A DNA stretch of 64,000 nucleotides from Marisa cornuarietis (lineage: Eukaryota > Mollusca > Gastropoda > Architaenioglossa > Ampullariidae). How positions within the stretch are numbered: position 1 is the stretch's first letter; each line of letters starts with the position of its first letter. This document shows positions 1-12,500 of this stretch, one piece after another. Below the pieces are notes generated by a model, which was given only the letters and a program-made list of their open reading frames with translations, had not been told where the DNA came from and did no database searches. The DNA lies in NCBI GenBank assembly GCA_004794655.1, contig SMMW01000617.1:13019501-13083500 (forward strand), given 5' to 3'. The position numbers and the translations under genes were made by a program.

Positions 1-3000
1 AACTTTCTTAATGGGGGGATGTGACGTCATAGGCTGGTCTATGTTATTTTTTCAGAGGTTTGGGGTTAGGGTTTGGGTTAGGTTTAGTTTATTAGGTACA
101 ATTGGGCAATTGAGTGGAGCGAGCAGACGATAATGCCGCGAGCCATTTCTGTTATGGCTGCCGTGTTTCCCCCCTATAAGAAAGCTGTTCCCTATATTAT
201 ATGGTATATCTAATGAAAATGTTACGTCTAAATTATCCATGCACTTTGTGATGTACAATAAAGGAAATAAACGTAGCAGCAAAAATAAACAAAACATTAA
301 ACATGAACAGCTCGTTTCCTAGAAAATAACAAACCTTTTATACCCGAAGACTGAAAAAGAAATAAGTTATACATAAGGATGGCAAATATCCGAGCAAATC
401 TGCTACTTTGAATACATAGCATTCATTTGATAGCCATAGACGAGGAAGCATTCACACACTGACACTATAATTATAGTGATCGCGACTGCAGTTACGTTTG
501 TAAACAACAAAAACGAAAACCAGTTTTCAAGCTTTATCGTATCAACGTACCATATCTTTGCATTTTAAAGCCTGGTGTAGATTGAATTTCAGTTCACGTG
601 AAATAAAAGGTGTAAGGACAATCACAGATCCCGTTGTTTCTATTTGGTGAATACGATTTTTGTCCTAACACAATTTCCTACCGGAAAACTCTTTCACGCA
701 TGCGCACGAAAGGTAAACACAGGTGTTTCTACCAACAAGCAATGTGCGGAACGGTTTATAAGAGATTTTTCCTCGTCCAAATTAACTATAAATAAATTGG
801 GGAAATTTTAGTTAAAAATTTCTTCACATATATCAAAGGAAATCTGTAGCATGAATATCTACTTAGACAAAGGCTGAACGAAATCAAGAAGGGGGAGAAG
901 TTTTTAAAGTTACATTGAGCATTAGTTGCTTCCCTTGAAGCTCATTCCTATCATGATACTGAACCTGGATTAATTTTTGAATCACTCTAATGATGAGGTG
1001 TGTATACTACAACGGTCATTCGAATTTAGATTACTGCAACCCCTATCTGTATGGAGATTTCACGAGTTCTAGACTACCAATTACTGGCATTGTTCGAGAA
1101 GCTTTTATTCACTGATTAACATTCACATAACTTAATAGCTGTTTTTGATGAGTAACATTAATATACGTCGTAATATAATATCATTAATATGATTTAGTCG
1201 TTGCCAATAACATAAACGGAGAATGGAGCGAGCGGTTGGGTAGAGAGCCGAGACGTCATGTGACAATAGAGTTCATAGTTATTTATAGTTTTTATAGTTT
1301 ATTAATTCATAGTTACTCTCAGTAGATATGATGCATGACTACGATACCCATGATGCACGCCACAGGCACGTACGTGTCACCAGTCCAGTCACCTTTAGCT
1401 GTCACCTGTGGCACCCGTACAAGTGATCGGTTGACCTCTACGCGACTGTCGGAAGACAATGACGGAGTTTACGACAAACTCATCGTTGTTTATGGAGTTC
1501 ATTCTTAATTCTCCTTGTTTTCGGTATTTCAGTTGTCTCATATAAAGGCGTTCTCATCTCGACTGTGCATGCCTACTTTTCGATTTATAATGGCGTAATT
1601 AACTTTACAAAAATTCTTTGATCAGCTAAATTCCATGGTTTTACACGTCAGAGTCAGGTGGTGAGATCGATCGAGTTCTCAAGGGATGTCACGGTCAGAC
1701 TGACGACGACATGTCATCTCCATTTTTGAACGATCACGCTGTTCTAATTTTCCATTTTAAAACAGATTTTTCATTTTCACCGTTTACTCTCATTATCACT
1801 GTCTCTCTGTGTTTGTCCTCATTCTCAGCCACTATTCTACGTCCGCGTTTTCAGAGTTGTCCTTGTTTATGGAGGGTACCGAGGTCATACGTACATCAAT
1901 CATGTCGACTGGGGGAGAGAACCATACGTCCATACCCCTAACTTGTTTTGATGACAAGAAAGTCCGCTATGAATTCAACACCAAATCCTTTCAGTGTATT
2001 ATATATTCGTTTATAAGGGAGCGGCTGCGGCTATTACAAATTACAAGTACTTCTCTCCTACAGCCCCACCCCCCTCCCAACCCTCGGATAAAGCTCTAGA
2101 CCCCCATAAAACACTTGGCCTTGGCCCCTTGGGCTCGGCTCTTACTCCCTTATTTGCCTCCTGATTCTAAACTTTCTGTTTCGTCTTCCGGATGCTCAAG
2201 AAGAAACGCAGCTTTACCGATGATGTAAATTAAATAAAAAATAAGACAAAAGCAACACGCCAAGGCAGCTTCTTGAGACGTATCTTGGCTAGCCGTTACC
2301 ATGCAGCTCACAAGAATACTTGAGACAGATAACGCGTGTTGTCACATGCTCTTCGACAAGCTAATCATTATACTCCTGAGGTCACAGACCTAAAATCGGA
2401 GCGAAGGCGTAATGAAATTGTGGAGCGGCCCACCGTTAGTATCACAGCAAGGGTCATGCAAACCGGTTGGCGGCGCTCTTATCAGTCGTTTCGTACGTAA
2501 ATGTTGTGATGTAGTATGTTGGATGCTTATGCGACAACGCGCCGAGCTTCAGGACACAGTGTAAACAGGCCTCCAGTCAAATATGCTCCCCTACTATCGA
2601 AATGAGAATTTTGATAAATCTGGCTTCATACGGTCATACCCAGTCTACCCACTTTGTAAATTTATCTGCCTCACTGCAATCTATACAAATTATGCAAATT
2701 ATAGTTGAACGACGCCTCAAAATTTGTTGTTACTAAACGTCTCGTCAGAAAAACCGCCCCATTCTCCTATGTCGACATTCAGCACTAACACTAGAATCCA
2801 AGACAAATTCTGCTATAATTGATAGTAACTGGATCAGCTATTTTCAAAATATATATACTAATGGACTTCTTTTGTTCATCGACATATTTCCGTTCGATGT
2901 GGCGTATATATATATATATATGTGTGTGTATCATTCTCACTCACACACTATATATAATTATGTTCTAATATTCATATACGCACGAACGTCTGCTTGGACA

Positions 3001-3430
3001 TACGATCGAATGTATGCACACAACCTGGCCCGACGAGAGAGCACGTGCGAGAGAGGGGCAGGTGGGGGGGATATGCTGTACCCACGCCCGCGGCTGTAAA
3101 GGAGGCCTTGGTCAGCAGATTTTTTCCTTCTTCTTTTCTTTTTCTTTCGAGGAGCCCGGAGAGGTCATCTGCCCTGGGACCCATGCTGGCCCTCGGTGGC
3201 CCTGCGCGCAAGCAAAACAATTTTCTCGCCACGTCGCTACCACGGAGTTAGTTACGTCGACGTCATGAGAGAGCTTTTGTGCGAGGGAACTATTTGAGTC
3301 GACACCAAATATCGTGTCACATGCTTCTCCGACTCCAGCTTGGCACAGTTAACGGGACGCTGTTCAACTTGCAAGCAGCTACTGTCAGCTTCCAGCTTTT
3401 TTCTCGCGAGCTTGCAGGAACTTTGCCGTC
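1..3430. other. Intergenic and upstream region of the stress protein gene
   Basis: I see no convincing gene here. Open frames are short, overlap on both strands and have no recognisable protein features. The sequence is mostly AT-rich with short simple repeats: degenerate telomere-like TTAGGG steps near 60-86, TA steps near 2905-2920, and pyrimidine runs near 3120-3150. CpG content rises from about 3000 towards the start codon at 3431, as expected for a promoter. A 5'UTR exon could lie in this stretch, but nothing in the sequence decides where. Confidence 0.6.
3412..3420 (+). promoter_or_regulatory. TCTCGCGAG promoter motif before the USP start codon
   Basis: The string TCTCGCGAG lies 11 bases upstream of the ATG at 3431. 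The TCTCGCGAGA palindrome is a known core-promoter element of TATA-less, broadly expressed animal genes. Its position in a CpG-rich stretch directly before the coding start suggests that transcription starts close by and that the 5'UTR is short. This is motif-based inference only. Confidence 0.4.
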
Positions 3431-3500
3431 ATGGCTGAAGAGCAAAGAAACGTTGTTATCGCAATGGACGAAAGCGACTACGCAAATTTCGCCTTCGATT
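3431..3500 (+). CDS. USP exon 1 (start codon, beta-1 strand)
   Basis: Begins at ATG 3431 (context GCCGTCATGG, a good Kozak match) and encodes 23 residues from MAEEQRNVV to NFAFD plus one base. A consensus donor GTAAGT begins at 3501, so the exon ends in phase 1. The conserved MDES motif of the ATP pocket is in this exon. Confidence 0.9.
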
Positions 3501-6500
3501 GTAAGTACAGTTAATTCCCTCTGTCGACTCTCTACTCTCTCAAGTTTCTGGCCCCGTCACTAACAGAAATTAGCGTCTTGCAGATGTTTGTGTAGCAGGC
3601 ACATGTGTATCTGGTATCATGTCTTTCGTCTCGTTTCAAACACTTTTTAGTCGTGGTTTCTGGTTAGATTTATATGATATTTCTGCCTCAGTTCATGTTC
3701 GTTGTTTGAGATTATTAAAAACGCAGAAATCTACTTATTTCTAAGATGTACACAGAATAGAGTCAACGGGAATTCACAAAACGTTTAACTCGTAGGCTGT
3801 ATGGGGATTTATGCTGTCATAAACATTATTATTGCTTAGTGTATGAATTATGTTTCAGTCAGTGTGCATATGCATTGAATGAACTTATGAATAGTCAAAG
3901 GGGGCGTGGGTTATTTGCATCCTAGTGATAGGATCGAAACATACGGAGTATTGGAGGAAAATCCTTGTCCTCAGTAGAACCATTACATACACTGTGTGTG
4001 TGTGTGTGTGGCGCGCCTTCATATGTGTATTGAAGCCCCCTTGTCCCATCTTCTTTCATTCCTGTTCTTTCAATTATCTGTAGATTGCTGGGAGGTGGAT
4101 GACCCCCCCCCACAAAACTGAGGTCACTGGCCTCACTAGAGTTGTATTATGCATATATGTATATTTTTTATTTAAATATGATTCCACTGCATTGTTGCAA
4201 CTTAGTGGCTTAAGTACAATTTATCACCATATAAACCCTAAAAATCATATAAATAAAAATATTCCATGTATATGCTATAAATATGATAAACTTCTGATAC
4301 ATTAGACAGTTTTTACAGATTTCATACTTGTGCTCCTTTGTTGTATAGTCAACTTTTTATTTGTTTGCAGTTTTGTGTGTGTGTGCATCAAGCTCCCCTC
4401 CATACAGGGAAATTCACTCTACAAATCCAATTATTTAATATTAAGTCAATAAGTGATCATATTATAGGATTAGGTTGATATGTTCTGTTAAGCTTACTGT
4501 TCAGCATTGATTTTTTTGTTTTTGTTTTATTTGAGTAGTCTTATTGCACAAATGCTGTCATTTGGAGTGCAATGTTCAAAGTTGCTCTAGTGGTAATGCA
4601 TTTTTATAAACAGCAATCTAAATAGTCTCCCTTGTGAATTTGCAACATGATGCAGATGGGCAGGAACTTGGCAACCATGAGTGTGATACCCTTTAGGGCA
4701 GTGACCCTTCCTTGGCAGGTCATTGAGCTTGAATGGCTTTTTGATTTAGCTTATCTGCAGTGGTCACAACACTGACCCTTTTCAATTTGGTAGAGACACA
4801 GGAACATGACTGAAAGATGTAGGTGTGTGTGCGGGGAAGGGGGGCATCACATAGAGACACGACCAAGGAATCTTAGATGCCAAATCACAGATGATACATT
4901 TAATTATCAGCTTTGGATTATTATTTTACCTCAGTTCAAGACCTTAACTTTTCAGTGTATTTGGCCAGTGAGCATGCTCAAGCGCAGCAGGCAGCATTAC
5001 TTGTCACACATTCCCAGCATGAGGAATACACAGGTTGAGCAGCTTCAACTTAGGAGTGACCTTACCTTAGCTCAGCCCCTATTTTAATCATGCTTCTGAA
5101 ACAGGAGACTGTCTTACATCAAACTGTGACATGCCTGCATTTTTTGCCTGAAAGTCCACAAGCAGGGCTGGTGGCTCAGTGGACCCATTGAGGGATGCTT
5201 TCCATTCAATGCAGACAAGTCCTCTACAGCGTATAGCACTTAGTCTAATGATTGGATAAACAGTGAGGCATTCTAAAACCACAAAACCACCAGCCTCTGT
5301 TGCAATAGTATGCTGTAAACATTTGGATATAATCCAGCACCCTTATCACAGTTTTGAAAATGGTAAATACCTTACAGCCTTGTTGTGACCAATGTATATT
5401 TCTGTCTGAGAGTATTATAGTCATATTCTGAAAAATTTTGAAAATACTTAAAAGTATGTCTGGCCAACAGGTGCCTAATTTTTAATAATAATAATTTGTA
5501 AGCACATTTCCCCATGCTTTTTGAACCCAACACTTGGTGCAGTGATGATACTGCTTAAGCCTACTGCTTAGGTTTTAGTTCTGCATTCATCACCATGCAG
5601 AACTAAAGTTTAATGCTATGCACGGCAAGTTCTTTGTTCTAAGGTGACATAAGTATAACACCACCTGTCATTGTGCTCACAACTTTCAATCGTATGCAAG
5701 TTTGTGGTGTTGTCTAGACTCTGAATCCCTTACAAATCTGATGGAAAATGGTGGAACCCTCATAACAAAATTAACTGTCCTCTTCCTGTAGGTTGCAGAT
5801 GTAAAATTTCACTTTTGTTTTATGTACAGAGACCAAAAATAAGGAATGGTTAAGTTAACCATAAAATGGGATGCAATGTAAATAAAGATACATTTTTCTT
5901 TAATATTGTTAACATCAACTTTGCCTAACTGGCTAGAGGCTGTGACTGCTGTCCTTTGCTTTTCACTTTTGCCAGTAGATCTGCATCATGCTTTATGTCT
6001 GCTGTTAATTTGTGCTTTTGTTATGCCACTTGCTGTCTTCTGGATTGTTTTTCTGCACCTATGCCATTTCACTTCTTGTTATTGGCCTCTTCGTTGATGC
6101 GGTCTATACAGCCTCTTCTTGCCGGTGCTTTGGTTTCGGATCTGTGTGTCAGCAGCATAGATTTAACTCTCTGAACCTCTTTTCTGCAACTGGTCCATGA
6201 ATTTTCTAGACTGATGATGCAACTACTTCGCCACTTGTAATGAGGGCCAGAACTGCTCATTTGGAGTCTTGAGTTTGTGGGCTGCTTCAAACTCATATTT
6301 TACCATTCTCACCATCTGCTAGTCCTTTATTCTGCCACCCCTGGCATGCTTCATGTGCAGGTTTTTCTGCCTTTGTGCTTAAACCTGTTGGTGTGTTTTG
6401 CTGCTGTAAATTAGGTACGATTGTCATATCACCACTGAGATACAAATCTTTGCCTGCAGTACTGCATCCTAGCTATATACTGAAAGTTGAGTCTTTACCT

Positions 6501-9500
6501 ATTTCCTGCTTTTAAAAAAAGTGACCAAGGAATTTTATCCTGCTGCGTGTCCTGGTTTTTTTGTCTGTGTTGCATGAAGGGTTTTCCTCACCCTGTATTA
6601 TTTTAAAGAACTCTGACACTTTAGTATGTTTTACTGGACCAGAAGGCTTCACACTTGTCCTCATGCTTGGTCAGGCAACATACTTTGAAATTACTTGCTG
6701 CATTTGCACATTTAGCCTTCTTTTTGTTACACATCAGATGATAACACCAGATGTTGCAGAAGCCAAGGCATGCCCTGTGGCAACAGATGTGATGTTTGTG
6801 CTTTGAAAGATTGATTATTCTGGAGCATCCTGTCAACAAACACATTGATGAACAAAGTTGGGGGTAGGGGAGAGAAGCAGTAAACATGACAGATGTTTGC
6901 ATACCTCTCTACAAAATTTCAGCTGCAGGCATGCCCTGCTAAAATGTCAGAGAAGAAAACTGCTTTGATGAAAATTCTAACAATCGTAAATAAACATTTA
7001 TATGTTCCTTGTTAATAACTTTCATAAGAAGGATTTCTTAGTATATTTTGTTTATTTTAAATAAAGCACAAAAGATTTTCAGCTTTTTTTGTTGCATTGT
7101 GTATTTGTAGCTGTTTTTTCCTTACATGTAGGGTCTTTTCTGCATTGATTGTGACAGTCAGATATGTCCAGGTTAGATAAATGCAGATGCAGATTTTGCT
7201 ACTGAATAGAATGACTGTTGGAAGTTTTCTTGCAAGCACAGTTCCGCTGTAATTTTAAAGAGCCTCATATTTTTAATATCATGAAACTGGTTTTGTAACT
7301 CTCCAGGCTATGCTGTTGTCTTTCGCTAAACAAATGTGCTGTACAGTACTATCAGGTCATTTTCTAGATAGATAGCTAGAGGGCCCACTGTCACAGGCAG
7401 TATGTGTGTTGTATATTAAATAAGCACAATTGTTGATGGAGGTTAGCAAAGATAGTGGATGACATATGCAGAGTGATATTGTTAAAGTGTGACAGGTATA
7501 TAATTAATTGCATAATTTAAGCCTTACTGTCCTTCAGATGTTCAACAAAATTCTAAAATGGTCCTAATATGTGGAAAAAAATTTTGTAAAATTGTTACTG
7601 GAGAGTTAACTTGTGATTATTTGGCAGCTAAACATAGAAATGTTTTCTGTTTGCAGTAGGTCATAAATTTTGCCTTATGGCAGGGAAAGCAGTCATATAC
7701 GGTGTTTTGAGTGGCTGATTCACCTATGGAAAAGTTTACTGTCCTGGGAAGGAATCTGAAGTGCAGTATAAAGTCCAGCAAGCAGGGAACGGGTGTACAA
7801 TCGCTTAGCTGGCTGCTGTCGGTCTGCTAATATTTCATAACCCTTTTAGCTCACTATGTATCTGATTTATCTGCAACTTGCAACATTTGGAAACAATGCT
7901 GGCTTTAAAAGGGTGGCGAGCAGAGGCGACCGCCAAAGGCCTCGGGCGTAGCGCCTGATGAGATGGAACCTCGAGAGATGGAGATAATCCGCAGTTTTCA
8001 CAATCTTTGTAATTCCAAAAACTCCAATCGCCTCCCATTTCAGCAGAGTAAAAGTAAATTCTGTTTGTTCACTACTTTTAAAGTCGATTCTTTCCCCATT
8101 AGACTTCCCTTATATGAGAAAGCTGTATATGGCATGTTTATCACGGTGCATTCACTATAATTACATACCTTTTTTGCTGTCCTATTTTATTATTATTATT
8201 ATTATTATGAAGCCGTTCCACTATTTACAACAGTATTACAACATTGGTCATTTATTACCGTGCGATGTTATGCCGGTTTGGAAAGGCCCCTCATTTCTAT
8301 TTGCTCCCCGCCCCCCCCCCCACCCGCATTCCACCAGCGCCGGCGCTGTTTGGACAGCGGGTTTTGTTGTCATAAATGTCAATGGCTTTGCTGCTGAGAG
8401 TCCTATCCTAGTACAATTTTCAGAGGTGGGGGCACAGTACATATTCCACATTTGAAACGATGGTATAACGATAGCACAGTGTTGTAGAGACGAACATAAA
8501 CCATTACGTGCCAGCCACGAAAGATTGCTCCACACCAGCCACTTCAAATTTGGGATACCTTATCTAGGATCTATGGAGAGCTCATAGCACAAAAATACAT
8601 TTAATATTTTTTTCAACATTGTTCTATTTTTGTAAGCAGCTTTCTGGCGCGCTTCGAGTTTAAAAAAATGAGTTCAAACGTTAGGCCAAACATAATTTTC
8701 ACACAAACTCGTTTTTTACTGCATAAATTTCCAAATTTCGAACCTAAATATAAATATTGTTTAGTTATATTTTTGAAATTCGACTATAAAAAGTTTCATG
8801 TTTTCACAACGCCTTGCATTTAGCAGACGCAAGAGTGTGGGTAATATGTAGTTCGAACAATATATAGAGTTCGAGTAGCATTGGGGAGATTTTGTCAGAT
8901 ACCCGAAAAAAGTGAAACTGTTGCATCCCAGTTGTACATCGTTGAAACTAATGCCACAATCCCCAAGCTGCTCAACAAATGTGTGGACTTTCCTCCTTCG
9001 TCGCTCCTTAGCACGCCTCTAGAGAACAATGTGGGAGGAAGGCGTGAGTGTGTGTGGAGGAGAGGGACTTTCCACTGTTTGGCAGCTACAGGTTGAAGGA
9101 GGCATATATCTGTCTCATTGACACAGTTCAGACCTCCCCCCACCCCGTGAAATATGTGCCCAGCACGGAGTATGCTCCCCCTCCTCCCTTCATCATGAGG
9201 AAAAACAGACAAGATTTTGTACTCTTTGCGTCATTCCTTGTTCTTTATTCGTGACACGCACAGTGACAAGCGTTTAGTCACGTTGTAGGTACGTTCAAGG
9301 CACGTAGGGACGCTTGGTTGTGTCCATAGTTAGGGAGTGTTTCGTCAGTGGTGTTCTTCACTGCTCATTTCATGTTATGATGTGGTGACATTGATAACAT
9401 TTAGTGGATGATTTAAAAACAAAATTGAAGTCTCTTCGTAGAGCATGTTCGGTATATAAATGAATTTTCCCTTCCCTGATAGGTTGACGTGGATAACATT

Positions 9501-12500
9501 TATTTTATCAAGTTTTTAAGTTCTTAAAGCATGTATACAGTGGCGTAGGAAGATGCTTGGCTTTTGTGGCCTTCTATGCTGACAGTGAACGACGTTCACA
9601 CTCGCACATAATAAAAGGAGAGGGTGCCTGAGTGCAGCCATTCATATACACACACGCACGTACACGGTGGTAGCATCACAGCATATGCTGCTTTCAGTGT
9701 TAAACGACAAAGAACACTTAACAAGAAAACTTTATAATCATATTAATCACATTCACGGTTTGGAAGTCGGTGGTCCAAACAACAACAACAAAACCCCTCT
9801 TCTGTGATTAATGGCTTTGTTTTTTTGTAGCGTCATCTCTTTAGATCAAGAGTTAGATGTTAAAAAAAAGCATAACTTTTGCTTATTCTGTTACACTCAT
9901 AAGTAAAGGGCGGCCTGGTGGCGCAACGGTTAACGCCCATCACCAATACGATGCAGGTTGGCTGTCTTTGGTTCAGATCTCGTCTCAGGCACGCTAGCTG
10001 TTCTTTGTATATGTGTGTCATCTGTTTTACAGGACTGGCTGCTTTGCCGTGATATAGTCTTAGTTGCTGGCTCGCCATAAAACACTAATCCCCCCCACCA
10101 CCACCTCTAGTGAATAAATATTTGTCATTTTTCGCTCACTTTCTCTCAGCTCCTCTATCTTTGTACTTTGTGAAAAATCACATCTCAAGCATTGGGAGAA
10201 ATATTCTTGCCCCCCCCCCCCCGCCGCCAATATCTTTTTTGAGGGGGCGGCTGCCACGCTTGGTTCCTACGCCACTGGTATAACAAGAATCAAGGTCGTC
10301 TGCAGTGATAAACATCTATAGCTGATGTATTTTATCGGTGATAAAAGGCATGGAGCGTTGTGCGCCAAGGCAGTTGAGACGTAAACAGTATTTTATCCCC
10401 CGCGACCTTTACAACTGCGCCGCAACCCTTGTTTCCACACCTTAAAAACCTCCACTTGACTTCTAAAATGTTTGGTTCTCGTTTATACGCGTGGAAAACG
10501 TGTTAAAAAAATCTTTCAGGCAACCCCCTGAGCATCGATTTTGTGGCCTCAAACTCTTAATTGTCAACCTGCATCTTGGACAGAGCATGTGGTGTTTGGC
10601 CGTCCCGCTGTCCTTCACCTGCCGTCGCCAACAGCTGCTCAACCTAAAATCTGAGCAGCCCTAGCAGTTGTTGTAGGCGAAGGTATCTTATCAATAGTCC
10701 ACACGGACCACACCATGTACCACCTCCCACCTTGTTTCTCCGCCACCCATCCACAGTCATTATGTAAATACGTCGGCAGAACCAGTGTGTTGACGTGAGC
10801 GGCGTTCGATCTCTTCTGACAGCGATAACCCAGAATGGACTCGGTTGCAATGAGGGTAAGGGGGAGGGAAACATGAAGTCGAGCGATGTTCTGTGTAAGA
10901 CTGCGTTTAAAATTCTTTTGACAGCATGTTTTATGATATTGGTGCGACATTTATCTCACCTCCATCTCCCATCAGGCAGAAGAGTACCTAGTTTAAATGA
11001 CCTGGGAGAGATGGTAGGAGACCCGACAACCTCAGCGTCGGTGGGGCCTGGACGCACTTTGTCAAGAGCACTGTAAGAGATCATCATTGTTCTTATCAGT
11101 CGCCCCCTACCTCTGAGCTGAGAGACAAAGAAAGACGAGATTGAGGGCTGACCAAGTTTCCTAGGTGGATAGCCCTCTGGGTGAATCCTCGGGTTCATTT
11201 ACCCCTAGTTTGATCAAAGAGGTGATAATGTCCGCCAAACGGCGCAATCAAATGGCACACATAAGATATGGCTGTATTGCGGAAGATCTCATGATTTGCA
11301 CATTTCTTACATAGGGACAAGCATAAAGCACAGGATAAGGACCCTAGAGCTTGTAATAAGGCGTCATGCAGCCTGGCACTATTTCATTAGTTTTTGAGGA
11401 CTTTCTGGAGTAATCTGAGCTGTAGGTCAGAATGGTGGGTGGGGAATAAAAGAATGGGTGGCTTAATAGAAGTACTGGGTGGATAGGAAGTTTCCATAAA
11501 CCACTGTATGTCAAAAAAATCACAACAATGAAACATGCTTGGGATAGGATCATATTCACATCAGTGAGTACACAGCTTTATGGAGAAAAATAACATGAAA
11601 AATACTCCAAATAATGAGCATTAATAACATACCCTGGCACAAGAAAACAAAGTTGGTTATTGCATGCCTGTCTTTAAGAATATGAAGAACAGTGCATCTG
11701 CAGCATGTGTGTGCATGTCCGCATGCGCACCCTGTCTTGCTATGGCTTGGTAATAATCTTAATTGATAGTATGAAAATTGTCCTGTAAATAGTTTATAAC
11801 AGCACCATACTTCCTATCCTTGATGAACAGCAACCACCATTTTTTTTTTAAAGAAAGGATCTATAATGGTAGAAATGAAGATGGTGAGAGTTAATTTATC
11901 TCTGGTGCTTACGCTTAACAAAATTTAATAGTCTTGCTTGTGCTAACTTCATTTTAATTGATGGACTGAACCAACATTGCCAAAATGGTATATTCTTTTC
12001 AGATTACATGAAGCAAGTGTACAAAGCTGGAGACCATGTTGTCTTGTTGCATTGTCCAGAATATCATACAGTCATACAGTCACGTAAGTAACATGCATTT
12101 GTCCATGCAGATTGGCTGGTAGTATCATACGCATAGAGTAAGTACAGGTCTGTCCTGAGAGAATGCTGATTTCAGCATTTAGCAGTTACTTTTTCAGCAT
12201 AAGATCAGAAATAATGCTGGCCCTCTATTTTTCTTGGTGTGCATTTTATATAAAGAGAAATCTCTTGATGTATTTAAAATGAATAAGTAAATGTGTTCAT
12301 TAAATGCATAAATATGTGAGGAGGAATACAAGGCAGAATAGGATCCCTTTTTTCAAATATCTCAAATCATCTTTTTCTCAGGACCATGCTGTAAATTTTG
12401 CATAAGAAACTGAGAACAATAGTTGAAAAAAAAAAAAATTGATACAATAAGAAAGTACAGCTAACCCATTAACATGAATACATTTTAAGTTTGGTATTAT

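Larger units (their letters stand above)
3501..12002 (+). other. USP intron 1 (8.5 kb) with transposon insertions
   Basis: The intron runs from donor GTAAGT to an acceptor ending TATTCTTTTCAG. From 3.6 to about 7.7 kb it is AT-rich and CpG-poor, with GT microsatellite near 3990-4008. From 7.8 to about 11.3 kb it is richer in CpG and contains a TTA tract near 8188-8208, a C-run near 8311, an inverted-repeat element with a nested SINE, and a C-run near 10210. I found no additional coding exon. Open frames in the interval are short and lack protein character. Confidence 0.7.

Noticed and set aside
57..90. Degenerate TTAGGG steps
   Set aside because: Only three or four imperfect units; too short to call a telomere or an interstitial telomeric repeat.
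5160..5290. A-box-like GGTGGCTCAGTGGA suggesting a tRNA or SINE
   Set aside because: No B-box at the right distance and no cloverleaf pairing.
9919..9980. Possible functional tRNA gene
   Set aside because: A and B boxes are present but the acceptor and anticodon stems do not pair; treated as a SINE head.
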